Position numbers and translations under genes: made by a program. Below the pieces are notes generated by a model. It ran no database searches. It was not told the DNA's origin and saw only the letters and a list, made by a program, of their open reading frames with translations. From Dickeya lacustris (GTDB taxonomy: Bacteria > Pseudomonadota > Gammaproteobacteria > Enterobacterales > Enterobacteriaceae): DNA of 64,000 bases. Positions 47,787 to 56,704 of the stretch are shown here, piece by piece. Within the stretch, counting starts at the first letter, position 1. Each line of letters begins with the position of its first letter. The stretch covers positions 1 through 64,000 of the forward strand of contig NZ_CP114280.1 in NCBI RefSeq assembly GCF_029635795.1. The letters run 5' to 3'.

Positions 47787-48965
47787 ATGTCATACACCAG
47801 AGGTGCAGGAACACCCTTTTTTGTGGTGTTAACGATTCTATTGTTGGGCGTGAACCTTCGACCCGTGCTGGCGGGCGTCGGGCCATTACTGGCGCAGATT
47901 CAGGCGGCAACCGGTATGAGCGATGCTCAAGCGGGCTTATTGACGACATTGCCGGTTTTTGCCATGGGAGTCTGTGCATTGTATGGCGGTCAGCTACAGG
48001 CCAAACTGGGTGAGCACCGGGGGATCGGTTTGGGGATTTTCGGTATTGCCCTCGCGTGCTTGCTGCGTGGCTGGCTGAATGACACGACCGGTTTGCTGGC
48101 GACAGCAGCACTTGCCGGTGCCGGTATTGCGCTGATTCAGGCTCTGATGCCGTCGTTTATTCGGCGACGCTTTATCCGACAAAGCAGTCGCATGATGGGG
48201 CTTTACACCACCGCGATTATGGCCGGTGCGGCGCTGGCGGCTGCCAGTATTTCGCCACTCGCCGATACCCTGGAATGGGACGGCGCACTTGCCATCTGGA
48301 GCGTGTTGGCAACGCTTGCGACCATTACCTGGCTGATAGCCCTATCGTTGTATTCGCCAGCCGCGCCCGCTGCTCACCACTCAACCGGTATCTCTTCGCC
48401 GGTACGAGCCTGGTCACTGATGCTTTTTTTCGGCATCGGTACCGGAGCCTATACCTTGGTATTGGCGTGGTTGCCGCCCTATTATAGCGAGCTCGGCTGG
48501 AGTGCGGCTCACAGCGGGCTATTGTTAGGCGGGCTGACGCTGACCGAAGTGGTAGCAGGCCTGCTGGTTTCTCTGCTGATTAACCGTTTTCCCGACCGAC
48601 GTTACCTGCTGTTGCCGGTGTTGTTACTGCTGCTGCTCGGTTTGGCCGGGCTGATTCTGGCACCACAGGTGCTGGTGCTGCCGGTGATGATTGCGCTCGG
48701 GCTTGGTATCGGTGCGTTGTTCCCGCTGTCATTGATTATCGCGCTTGATAAGGTGGATGATCCTCAACAGGCTGGCGCGATGATGGGGTTTGTTCAAGGC
48801 GGTGGCTATCTGATAGCCAGCCTGATGCCACTGTTGGCCGGGATCATTCGCCAGCATACGCGCGGGCTAATGGAATCATGGCTGATTATGGCCGCAGGGG
48901 TCATCGTGCTCATGGTAATGGCGCTGCGTTTTGCGCCGCATAAGCGTAGCGCGCCTGCAATTTGA
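47787..48965 (+). CDS. CynX/NimT-family MFS transporter
   Basis: 392 aa from ATG 47787, which sits 4 bases after AAGGAG; the frame is open to 47721, but that start lacks a site. Twelve hydrophobic segments; LLGVNLRPVLAGVGPLL is the CynX/YeaN signature, with LQAKLGEHRGIGLG as loop 2-3. Family members carry cyanate or nitroimidazole. The MarR neighbour suggests inducible efflux. Confidence 0.9.
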   Translation: MSYTRGAGTPFFVVLTILLLGVNLRPVLAGVGPLLAQIQAATGMSDAQAGLLTTLPVFAMGVCALYGGQLQAKLGEHRGIGLGIFGIALACLLRGWLNDTTGLLATAALAGAGIALIQALMPSFIRRRFIRQSSRMMGLYTTAIMAGAALAAASISPLADTLEWDGALAIWSVLATLATITWLIALSLYSPAAPAAHHSTGISSPVRAWSLMLFFGIGTGAYTLVLAWLPPYYSELGWSAAHSGLLLGGLTLTEVVAGLLVSLLINRFPDRRYLLLPVLLLLLLGLAGLILAPQVLVLPVMIALGLGIGALFPLSLIIALDKVDDPQQAGAMMGFVQGGGYLIASLMPLLAGIIRQHTRGLMESWLIMAAGVIVLMVMALRFAPHKRSAPAI

Positions 48966-48999
48966 TGTGTGACGGGTATTGCGAGAGTAGGGTAGGGCG

Positions 49000-49344
49000 A
49001 TGATGGCCATATTGATAAAAGCACTGTTGGGCGCATTGGTGGTACTCATCATTGGTGTGCTGGCTAAAACCCGAAATTATTATATTGCCGGGCTAGTGCC
49101 GTTATTTCCCACCTTTGCCCTGATAGCGCACTACATTGTGGGCAGCGAGCGGGGGTTGGAGGCATTACGCGCAACCATCCTCTTTGGCATCTGGGCGGTT
49201 ATACCCTACCTCATCTATTTGATATCACTCTATTATTTTACGGGGTTTCTGCGGCTGCCAGCAGCATTGCTGCTGGCGGTAGGATGCTGGGTCGTGGCAG
49301 CAGCGGTGTTGGTAAAGGTGTGGCGTATTTATTATGCCGGATAA
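49000..49344 (+). CDS. glpM: GlpM-family inner-membrane protein
   Basis: 114 aa (113 if the second ATG at 49003 is used, which matches the E. coli start better). Four hydrophobic spans; GALVVLIIGVLAKTRNYYIAGL, LFPTFALIAHYIV and GLEALRATI match E. coli GlpM almost residue for residue. Function poorly known. 34 bases after the MFS gene. Confidence 0.93.
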   Translation: MMAILIKALLGALVVLIIGVLAKTRNYYIAGLVPLFPTFALIAHYIVGSERGLEALRATILFGIWAVIPYLIYLISLYYFTGFLRLPAALLLAVGCWVVAAAVLVKVWRIYYAG

Positions 49345-49397
49345 CCGCCCGGGCCGGATAACCGGCGGCAACATGGTTTGGCGCGGGATGACCTCGC

Positions 49398-49931
49398 TTA
49401 CAGATCGTCCTTGGTAATACCTTTGGTGGTTGCAGTGGCGGCCGGCCCTGCCGTCACACTGTTACTGGCGTTATAGACCAGATAGATACTTTTCTGATTA
49501 TCTATGCTGTTGTCAAACACCATGGTTATCGTGTCTTTATCAAATTTAGCTATCACCCGGGTATTGGGTTTATTCATGAACGTGTCAACATCATCGGCTG
49601 ACAAGGCGGTTGTCATGCCATATTTGCTTTTCAGCCCTTCAACCACGGCGGGCACATCCGTCATCGTCAGCGATATTGCCAGTCGGGTAAATTTGTCGTT
49701 ATTAAAGCTAAAAATGGCCTGTGTTTTTTTGTCGGCAAAGCTGAAATCCGGGCAGATGTAGACGGTTTGACCCAAAATGGTTTCCGGCCCGCGCAGAGAA
49801 CAATTCGCCTGCTGGCGGATGGCGGCGGCAGACGCGCCAAATTTCAGTGTCTTATAACCGTCAGCGGCAGAGGCTGTGAGCGATAATAGCGCCAGACCAA
49901 ACGCTATGCAGGGAGTCTGTCGTCTGTTCAT
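49398..49931 (-). CDS. Exported protein of unknown function
   Basis: 177 aa from ATG 49931, with GAGG 6 bases upstream. Signal peptide MNRRQTPCIAFGLALLSLTASA. The mature part has DGYKTLKFGASAAAIRQQANC and a second Cys (YICPDF), which could form a disulfide; the C-tail is Ala/Thr-rich. Resembles small periplasmic enterobacterial hypotheticals; no function can be assigned. Confidence 0.82.
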   Translation of the reverse strand: MNRRQTPCIAFGLALLSLTASAADGYKTLKFGASAAAIRQQANCSLRGPETILGQTVYICPDFSFADKKTQAIFSFNNDKFTRLAISLTMTDVPAVVEGLKSKYGMTTALSADDVDTFMNKPNTRVIAKFDKDTITMVFDNSIDNQKSIYLVYNASNSVTAGPAATATTKGITKDDL

Positions 49932-50084
49932 TGAAACCTCATAAAGAGTTTTATTGTGTTTATCAGTCCGTCGCCTGAGGCGGAGCTCGGAGGGATCTAG
50001 TCTGACAGCCATAACGCTCACTATATTACGTCTGGCTTATTCACAGAACGACTTATTTTTGATGAGAATCACCGGCATCGCGCA

Positions 50085-50189
50085 TCAGAGGTGATCCCAT
50101 GGCACGATTAACAAAAGCAATTCAATTACCACGACGACGACGAGCAACCCTATCAGTTTTTTTCGCCACAGCCAGTCATCAAAGCGCAT
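50085..50189 (-). CDS. Small single-span membrane protein (34 aa)
   Basis: Minus-strand ATG 50189 encodes MRFDDWLWRKKLIG, an uninterrupted run of about 15 Val/Leu/Ile with one Glu, then PWDHL. Ribosome site is weak (GAGA 7 bases upstream). The amphipathic start, basic residues and single helix fit small enterobacterial membrane proteins. Right beside the junction with the integrated element. Confidence 0.55.
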   Translation of the reverse strand: MRFDDWLWRKKLIGLLVVVVVIELLLLIVPWDHL

Positions 50190-50267
50190 TGTATGTTCTC
50201 ATGGAATTCAAAGCGTTAAGAATAGATAGTATAGCATGAATGGCAACGTGTATTGTGCTCGCGCGGG

Positions 50268-50628
50268 TCAGATAACGTTAATGCGGTTCGTGCCCAATGG
50301 TTGCAATTTTTTCACTTCATACCAGTCGGCGGCGACTTTGGCGAACGTGTTCAGGTTGATGGCTTGCTCTTGTTCGCGCTGCTGTTGCTGGTGAAATTGT
50401 GGATTGATGCCTTTGCTTGTCAGTGCTTTTGCTGATTCACGCCGTTGCCTGGCTTCGGCCAAAGAAACCGCAGGGAATGCGCCAAAGCTGATTAATGCAC
50501 GTCAGGACGGTAATAGCGAAAGCGCCAGCTCTTAGAGCCACTCGGTTTCACCAATAGATACAACCCGTCCCCGTCTTGTAGCGTGTATTCCTTCTCGGCA
50601 GGTTTGATCTCGGTATTGGTCAGAGGGG
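50268..50628 (-). pseudogene. Remnant of a tyrosine integrase (5' part only)
   Basis: Translation gives LTNTEIKPAEKEYTLQDGDG, VKPSGSKSWRFRYY and, in another frame, FHQQQQREQEQAINLNTFAK and AADWYEVKK. These match the first 120 residues of the intact integrase at 62404-63654. A deletion of about 11 bases near 50490 shifts the frame, no start codon remains, and homology stops near 50290 where chromosomal sequence resumes. It is the head of a lost related element. Confidence 0.9.
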
Positions 50629-50680
50629 TAGTTATACGCTTTTGTAGTTATATGGGGCGGTATAACTCAGCGTATAACTA
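50629..50680. promoter_or_regulatory. Arm-type repeat set of the remnant integrase
   Basis: TAGTTATA at 50629 and 50645 in one orientation, TATAACT at 50661 and TATAACTA at 50673 in the other. They occupy the same place and have the same two-plus-two arrangement as the GGGACTA set upstream of the intact integrase. Likely integrase or excisionase arm sites. Confidence 0.6.
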
Positions 50681-50683
50681 AAC

Positions 50684-50773
50684 TTTCCGGCTGTAAACGG
50701 GGTATCCCGGCAGATAACAGGCAACAAAAAACCCGCAAACTCAGAGAAGATGCGGGTTTCTGTGGGGTTTCCG
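50684..50773. repeat. 90-bp direct repeat, left copy
   Basis: Matches 63723-63812 at 89 of 90 positions (offset 13,039). It includes the terminator hairpin AACCCGCA/TGCGGGTT at 50725-50758. It marks the integrase-proximal end of the remnant element. Confidence 0.95.
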
Positions 50774-50796
50774 GTAGTAAACGAGACTTACCGAAA

Positions 50797-50812
50797 CACG
50801 AGAGAAATTGAA
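50797..50812. other. att-like site, distal end of the element
   Basis: CACGAGAGAAATTGAA matches the 3' end of tRNA-Pro at 63849-63864 (CACGAGAGGATTTGAA) at 14 of 16 positions. It lies at the same distance scale behind the 90-bp repeat as the tRNA does on the other side. Confidence 0.7.
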
Positions 50813-50867
50813 TTTATTGTTCATGCTATTGATTTTGATTATTTTTATTTTTTGAAATTTAACATTG

Positions 50868-50886
50868 TAGTCCCAATCGTAGTCCC
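50868..50886. promoter_or_regulatory. Arm-type sites at the distal end
   Basis: TAGTCCC at 50868 and 50880, 12 bases apart. The same motif with the same spacing lies at 63700 and 63712 near the intact integrase. This ties the distal end to the intact integrase rather than to the remnant. Confidence 0.65.
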
Positions 50887-50947
50887 ATAGAGAAAAATCA
50901 CGTTGAAAAGGGCACCATAAAAACATGTACACCTTTTCAGCGTTCGA

Positions 50948-51436
50948 CTAACAACCTTCACTGTCAGACGGGGTAAATGAAGGATGCTTCCCTTGTTTCA
51001 CTGTCTCAAAATATTGGTAATAGACACTGTAAACAGCCATAAAGATATCCCGGATATCAATTTCATCAACAGTAAAATATGTTGCCCCTAATGAGTCACC
51101 TGCCTTTGCCAGTCCTGCTCTGGCTCCTTGAATGACGTCCAAATTTATATCGCTGTTTTGTTTCTTAAAATGCTTTGTTCGATTGCAAAGTTCTTTGACT
51201 ACCTCATAGGGTGGATAGGTATACAGAAAACTGTGTAATTTTTCTTCGGCTGTTAACTCATCTTTGTTTTTGTAGCTTGCTGGGCCGCCTGGGCATATCC
51301 ATTCCCTGAGATGGTACAGTGGGAGCAGCGTATCAATCAGCCTTTCTTCGGAAGGGGTGTGGTAAAATGACTCCCATTTTTTCTGAAGATGCACGAACAT
51401 ATTGGATGAGTCGACCGTGTTAAATAGTCCAGACAT
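50948..51436 (-). CDS. Unknown island protein, 162 aa
   Basis: ATG 51436 follows AGGAT by 7 bases. No signal peptide or membrane span; mixed helical, with LYHLREWICPGG, EVVKELCNRTKHFKKQ and DIFMAVYSVYYQYFE. The NRTKHF stretch recalls helical HEPN-type or phage-related proteins, but no proper R-x4-6-H motif is seen. First cargo gene from the distal end. Unrecognised. Confidence 0.7.
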   Translation of the reverse strand: MSGLFNTVDSSNMFVHLQKKWESFYHTPSEERLIDTLLPLYHLREWICPGGPASYKNKDELTAEEKLHSFLYTYPPYEVVKELCNRTKHFKKQNSDINLDVIQGARAGLAKAGDSLGATYFTVDEIDIRDIFMAVYSVYYQYFETVKQGKHPSFTPSDSEGC

Positions 51437-51504
51437 GGTTAATCCTTGCTTCTGCTGGTCTGTTTTTTGATATCAGGTTTCGGTAGAACCAGGGGATGTC
51501 GCTA

Positions 51505-52113
51505 CTAATCTATGAAAGACGTATACCATTTTTCATACCGCTGAATGAGGTTTTTTGTCATTCGTGCCATTTTCGCATCTGACACCCGCCAGTATGCAGC
51601 CTCGGTTTTTATCAACCTGGCTAACTTTCTTTCAAAGGTTTCCCAGCGCATTCGGGCTGGCTTTGCAAGCCACCGAGCAGGGTTAAGCAAGTTGTCTGCG
51701 GGTGGGAAATCATCGCCCCAAATCGCCCGGCGCTGCTTGCGCACACTCAGTAATAAACGGTCGGCTTCGTATTTGCTTTGGCTGGCGTAATGAAGATGCC
51801 AGCATTTTCGGCAGCCAATATCTTTACACCCGATATACAGTTTTGCTGCCCGTTCGCCGCAGTGGGGGCAAACATACCATTCACGCACACCATACCCTAC
51901 GCGTGTGGCTGTAATACCGATTCTTCGCGTGACACCGTTAATGGTGGCGCTGTAGCCATCTGAATATCGTGATAAATAGAGTCTTCCACTCTCTGTGTCG
52001 CAGTAAACCTGCGTGTTTGGGGCTGCATTACTCAACTTATCGCGCAAATGGGTGAGAAATTGCAGGTTAATACGTGGCAAATCGGTGGTGTAACTTCTCG
52101 TCTGGTAACGCAT
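51505..52113 (-). CDS. Zinc-ribbon island protein
   Basis: 202 aa from ATG 52113. CPHCG...GCKDIGCRKCWHLHY gives a zinc-binding cysteine set in the middle (about residues 102-127), with a basic helical C-terminal half (RKQRRAIWGDD, RWETFERKLARLIKTE). It probably binds nucleic acid. Often-seen hypothetical of enterobacterial islands by general look; no named family. Divergent from the TPR-DUF2971 gene across 615 bases. Confidence 0.75.
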   Translation of the reverse strand: MRYQTRSYTTDLPRINLQFLTHLRDKLSNAAPNTQVYCDTESGRLYLSRYSDGYSATINGVTRRIGITATRVGYGVREWYVCPHCGERAAKLYIGCKDIGCRKCWHLHYASQSKYEADRLLLSVRKQRRAIWGDDFPPADNLLNPARWLAKPARMRWETFERKLARLIKTEAAYWRVSDAKMARMTKNLIQRYEKWYTSFID

Positions 52114-52728
52114 TATCCGCCTCCAGTGCGCATCAACATGCGCAGGGTTCGCAATCTGAATACGAAATAATATGATTCTGGCAAAAATGAAGACCGGTGC
52201 GCAATATCTGCCAAAGCCAGCCATCGCAAGGGCTAGAGGCCGATTTGCGAGTGGCTACCGTTCGGTTTCGTTTTGCGCACTTGGGCTGCGCACGGCGCAA
52301 TTCAGATTGCGCAGTCATGGTGTGATCGCAACACGGGCAAGGCTTACGGCCTCTCTTTATTCTGTACTATCTGATCTTGACACTCAGGTTTTTCGTAGTA
52401 TCCAAGGCGTAGGATCACATTGCGCACTTTGCCTACCTAATGTTGCTACAGTTAATATTTTGAGCTTACTTAGCATAAAAAATAATCTGACAATATCCAG
52501 TTTGACCATATTCAGGTCTCAGGTGGCATCTAGCTGTTTTTTCAGCGGGAGGTGTAAGCTCTCCTCTAAACCGGGCTATAGATGAAACTGAGAACGTCAA
52601 AAATTTATGGTTTACAGAATATTTATCAGGTGTCATTCTACTGTGAATAGTGTTATGGGGTAATAATATACTGTAAAGCCATCGAGATAAAATTTGTTTT
52701 ATTAAAAATAAAAAAGAGGATTTAGGTA
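52114..52728. other. Intergenic region rich in TGCGCA palindromes
   Basis: No gene is supported. TGCGCA occurs at 52127, 52139, 52198, 52274, 52287, 52308 and 52421. GCAATCTGAAT (52151) and ATTCAGATTGC (52300) form a long-range inverted repeat. The last 300 bases turn AT-rich, and a possible -10 TAATAT lies at about 52664, before the TPR-DUF2971 gene. Confidence 0.6.
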
Positions 52729-54972
52729 ATGGATGAAAAAGAAATAGTTAACCTAATAAAGAACAAAAAGCACTCAAGATTATCTTTTTTAGAAGATGAA
52801 AGAAAATTAGTCGATAATGATGATTACTATGGATTTTTGTATTTCTTACTCGAGTCAAAAAATGAAGACACAAAAGATGTTTTGGAAAAAATATCAAATA
52901 TACATGGTGGATTATTTTATGCTTATTTATATCTTGGGGATGTTGCATTAAAAATATACTCCGCAATATATGAGCGTCATGTACCAGAATCGTTCTTTAG
53001 AGCAGCGACTGAATTAGACAGAGATAACTCAGATGCATGGTGGGGCATTTATCGTGCAAGTAGAGATTTAAAAGCATTCTTGGAATCATTAAAGATAGAT
53101 TACAAAAACAAAAATATCAAGGCAGTGAAAGATAAATTAAAAAACACAATGATTGATGGTTTTAATTTAAGTGGTTATTCAAATGACGAATGGAGTTTCT
53201 TGATAAAAATACTTTTAGATAAAGAAATTTTCAGTGAAGAAAACACAAAAAAATATCTTTTGCATGCTTATTTAAACCTTAATTTCATTGATGAAGGGGT
53301 GGATCTTATTCACCAAATGGATAAGGTCAATGTTGATATTCTAATTAAATATTATCGACTTGGTAAGATAGATAAAAAAACATCCTTGTCTAAGTTGTAT
53401 TTTTTTGAAACAGATAAATTTCTTGAGGGTGATAGTCTAGGAATATATGAAGAATATCTGAAGGAATCATTAAAAGGAGGAGCGAATCCCACAAAATCAG
53501 TTCTTATTCTAAAAGCATTCAAAGCCAGGAAGTTTTGGGATGTGATAAAACATTACAGAGATGGGTTGACTAATAATACTTTTCTTCACTATGATTTTGA
53601 ATCTCGCGTTTATCTTCTTTTATCACAAATCCAATTGAAGATAGATCTTGATGAAGAAGCTTTAAAATATATTTCAAATAAAAATCAACTCGTTGATAAA
53701 GAGTATCGAGGCTTATATAAAGCATTTTGTCTAAGCCGTATTTTAGATAAGCTAAAAAAGCAATACGACAAAAATAACTACTTTTATCATGATATTGCTG
53801 CTCTTAAGTCGTATCAAGATGCGGAGCAATTGTTAGAAGACTCTGAGCTATTGAATCATTTTCTTTATAATGAGTTGTTTGATGAATTAGAGAGATTAAG
53901 AGAAAAATGGGATAGCGAACACTTCAAATATAGATTTGAAGGATTGCGAAATAATAATTCGGAATTATATTTCACACATGAAAGCCTCATGGAATTCTGT
54001 AGCTTAGGGGTTGAAAACAAACATTACAAAGAAGTAGTTGATAAAATAAATGAATATCATGAAAAAAGCCCATCAACTATTTATACTTATAATGCATTGG
54101 GTGTTTGTTTTGATAACCTTGCTTCCCAAGAAAAAGCTTTTGAGTATTTCGAAAAGGCTGTTGAGCTTATGGGGAAATATAAAGACTTTGATTATTCTAT
54201 ATTGGCAAACTACATTCAACATGCAAAGGAAAACTCGTTTTTAATTCCTGATGATAGATTTGAAAAGTTGCAAGATGATCTTAACATTAATTTGGTTGAG
54301 TCATGCAAATGGTCTCCGTTCATAGGTAATAGACTATATAAATATTACCCATTGAATGTAAATACGATAGATTCATTAATTAATGGCTATTTTTATTTCC
54401 CTCAAAAAAATCAATTAAACGATCCAATTGAATTTCCAGAATTAGATGGCATAGGTAAAAAAAACATTATACATTCCGATTACAGGATCTGTTCATTTTC
54501 TAAAAATAAAAACTCGGTTTTAATGTGGTCTCACTATACTAAAAACCATGAAGGCTTAATGGTTGAGTTTCAATTTAAAGGAGAGTTATCTAAAGGAGTT
54601 GGTATTGCAGAGGTTAAATATACTGATGGTGGTAAAAGAAATAGAGATCAAGATAAATATATATTTAATCAATTTTTATTAACGAAGAATAATGAATGGT
54701 CATATGAGGAAGAAGTAAGATTATTATCTTACAAAAACGATAAAGTTTTTTATGAAAGATACAACTATCCATATCATGACAAAAATAAAATAAATGCTCA
54801 AATATTGAGCATAACATTGGGTTGTAATTTTCCAGAATCAAAAATTGAATTAATAAGAAATATTGTTGAAACAATGAATAAAAATAGATGTGAGCATGAA
54901 GGAAATATATTAATCAGAAAGGCAATAATATCAAAAAGCAATGTTTTTTCTCTGGAGTATATTAATTTATAG
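52729..54972 (+). CDS. TPR-repeat protein with C-terminal DUF2971 domain
   Basis: 747 aa, very AT-rich compared with the chromosome, so recently acquired. Residues 1-530 are helical, with TPR-like units (clearest at NALGVCFDNLASQEKAFEYF). Residues 534-747 match DUF2971: NRLYKYYPL, LNDP (about 563-566), RICSFS (586-591), LMWSHYTKNHEG (598-609), W-SYEEEVRLL (657-667). DUF2971 has no known reaction; the conserved R, H, Y and E suggest an enzyme. Good ribosome site (AGAGGA). No signal peptide. A sensor-effector layout with a defence role is an inference. Confidence 0.85.
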   Translation: MDEKEIVNLIKNKKHSRLSFLEDERKLVDNDDYYGFLYFLLESKNEDTKDVLEKISNIHGGLFYAYLYLGDVALKIYSAIYERHVPESFFRAATELDRDNSDAWWGIYRASRDLKAFLESLKIDYKNKNIKAVKDKLKNTMIDGFNLSGYSNDEWSFLIKILLDKEIFSEENTKKYLLHAYLNLNFIDEGVDLIHQMDKVNVDILIKYYRLGKIDKKTSLSKLYFFETDKFLEGDSLGIYEEYLKESLKGGANPTKSVLILKAFKARKFWDVIKHYRDGLTNNTFLHYDFESRVYLLLSQIQLKIDLDEEALKYISNKNQLVDKEYRGLYKAFCLSRILDKLKKQYDKNNYFYHDIAALKSYQDAEQLLEDSELLNHFLYNELFDELERLREKWDSEHFKYRFEGLRNNNSELYFTHESLMEFCSLGVENKHYKEVVDKINEYHEKSPSTIYTYNALGVCFDNLASQEKAFEYFEKAVELMGKYKDFDYSILANYIQHAKENSFLIPDDRFEKLQDDLNINLVESCKWSPFIGNRLYKYYPLNVNTIDSLINGYFYFPQKNQLNDPIEFPELDGIGKKNIIHSDYRICSFSKNKNSVLMWSHYTKNHEGLMVEFQFKGELSKGVGIAEVKYTDGGKRNRDQDKYIFNQFLLTKNNEWSYEEEVRLLSYKNDKVFYERYNYPYHDKNKINAQILSITLGCNFPESKIELIRNIVETMNKNRCEHEGNILIRKAIISKSNVFSLEYINL

Positions 54973-55257
54973 GTAAGTTAACCCCCCAAAAAAATACATA
55001 AATAAAAGCCATTTACGGGGGGGTATGATAGGATAAAAACGCTGTTGATATTTTATAATGCACATTAATGATTTTGTTAGAATATAAAAGCTTGAGTTTT
55101 ACTGTACATCAAAGAGTAAAAACAACTAAATGGTGATACAATTAATTATCTTACACCTAGTTAAATAAACTATAGTTTTAATTCAAAGAGTATTATCTAT
55201 GACTCGAAAAAAGATGGCTCTAAAAGCCACCTTACAAATAGAATCAAACAGCGAAAA

Positions 55258-56442
55258 TCATGAATCTTTTAAATATAGCCCATTGACTTCCTTGACCTCA
55301 TCTTTTTTAAACGGAATGCATTCTTTGGCTTTTTCTGCTAATGCTTCATTTAGCTTTTTATCATGATCCATCTCTAAAAGATTCGATTTCATACTTCTGT
55401 TGTAGTGTTCCAATACTTCTGAAGGGCATACTAACTTTATATATCCAAAAGAAAAAATATTTGCGCCATATATAGATGCCTTCTCATTATCTCTTAAAAG
55501 AGAATATTTCCATTTTATCTTGTCGAAGATTTCCTCAGGATAATTTTTCTTATCAAAAATATAATAATGATTATTATAATCACTAATGCCTGATAGTTTC
55601 ATTGTGGCATGAATGATGATTACAGGTATTGGGGTGATTATCAATGACATTGCAAGCATGGAAAACAACATAGCACCTGAGATAGAAAAGGTACGTTCAA
55701 AAATATTGGCATTCTCACTTTCTGTGAGGTAAAAAAAACCGGGCAATATAGAAAACATAGCAAAAAAAAGAGAGACAGTAGTCAGGTAAAATAATTGTAT
55801 TTCCTCACTAAAACCTTCTTGAATATTGGTTTTATTAAAAACAATAGTAAGCAAGGAGAAATATGCAAATGTTGCCATGAACAATGATGCGGGTATATAT
55901 AAATTTAGATTTATAAGTTGTTTTTTTCTTACTTGTAAGTTCTTATGTTGCAAAGATTCATTTATTAATCTTTTATTCATTAAATAACAGAGAGTCATGG
56001 CAATAAAAAAAACAAAAATAGCTGCCAATGAGAAGGCTACCCCCCCTAAAACCTTCTGTTTATACACCATCCATGATGAAAAATAGAATACAATTATTGC
56101 AACCAAGGATGTTATTGTAAACGCCTTAATGTAGTTTAACTTTATCTTGGGGTAATTATATAACATACTGTTTTTTTCTTTGAGTAAAACAGAAAGAAGC
56201 AGCGATGGCATAAATAAAATAGCGGAAATTAGCAAGGTGCTAATAAAAAGGAATGTTGCAATAATAAAAAACAACTCCTTGAATGTTACTGATTCAATGA
56301 ATACATCAAGCCGCCCAAGTTTATTAAGGTAAACCCAATTCACGCTCAAAGCGACAAAAGTTATAAATATTGGTGATAATGTGGTAACTTTTAAAATACC
56401 TTTTATATTTATTTTGATTCCTAATTCCATAATAGCACTCAT
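55258..56442 (-). CDS. AT-rich polytopic membrane protein of unknown function
   Basis: 394 aa, about eight hydrophobic segments between residues 20 and 300, then a soluble tail (KYSLLRDNEKASIYGANIFSFGYIKLVCPSEV ...). ATG 56442 or 56430. Same low GC as the convergent TPR-DUF2971 gene, so probably acquired together, though not in one operon. Unrecognised; could anchor or sense at the membrane. In the 285 bases separating it from that gene I see only C-run/G-run complementarity (54980s, 55015-55023). Confidence 0.75.
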   Translation of the reverse strand: MSAIMELGIKINIKGILKVTTLSPIFITFVALSVNWVYLNKLGRLDVFIESVTFKELFFIIATFLFISTLLISAILFMPSLLLSVLLKEKNSMLYNYPKIKLNYIKAFTITSLVAIIVFYFSSWMVYKQKVLGGVAFSLAAIFVFFIAMTLCYLMNKRLINESLQHKNLQVRKKQLINLNLYIPASLFMATFAYFSLLTIVFNKTNIQEGFSEEIQLFYLTTVSLFFAMFSILPGFFYLTESENANIFERTFSISGAMLFSMLAMSLIITPIPVIIIHATMKLSGISDYNNHYYIFDKKNYPEEIFDKIKWKYSLLRDNEKASIYGANIFSFGYIKLVCPSEVLEHYNRSMKSNLLEMDHDKKLNEALAEKAKECIPFKKDEVKEVNGLYLKDS

Positions 56443-56647
56443 TTTACACTAAATTAACTTAAGCAATAGTTAAGTATTTTAGAATTTATTCAGCCATTTT
56501 CAATAAAAAATGAATTTATCAGTGAAGATTATAACACTTACTATTTCTAAATTTTTCAAACATAGATTATATAAAATCCTTGGCATATCTCCATGTCTTA
56601 TAAATTGAAAAATTGATCGATGACGTGGCGTTAGCCATTTTTCCACT

Positions 56648-56694
56648 GGTTCGCAGTTCGCACCCGCCAGCGCTGGTGCGAACCGATGCGAACC
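56648..56694. other. Nested inverted repeat
   Basis: Inner arms GTTCGCACC/GGTGCGAAC (56656-56664, 56675-56683) and outer arms GGTTCGCA/TGCGAACC (56648-56655, 56687-56694). It lies right after the HGGxSTG gene and where the sequence changes from GC-rich to AT-rich. Terminator or replication/recombination site. Confidence 0.6.
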
Positions 56695-56704
56695 ACTGCG
56701 CACG

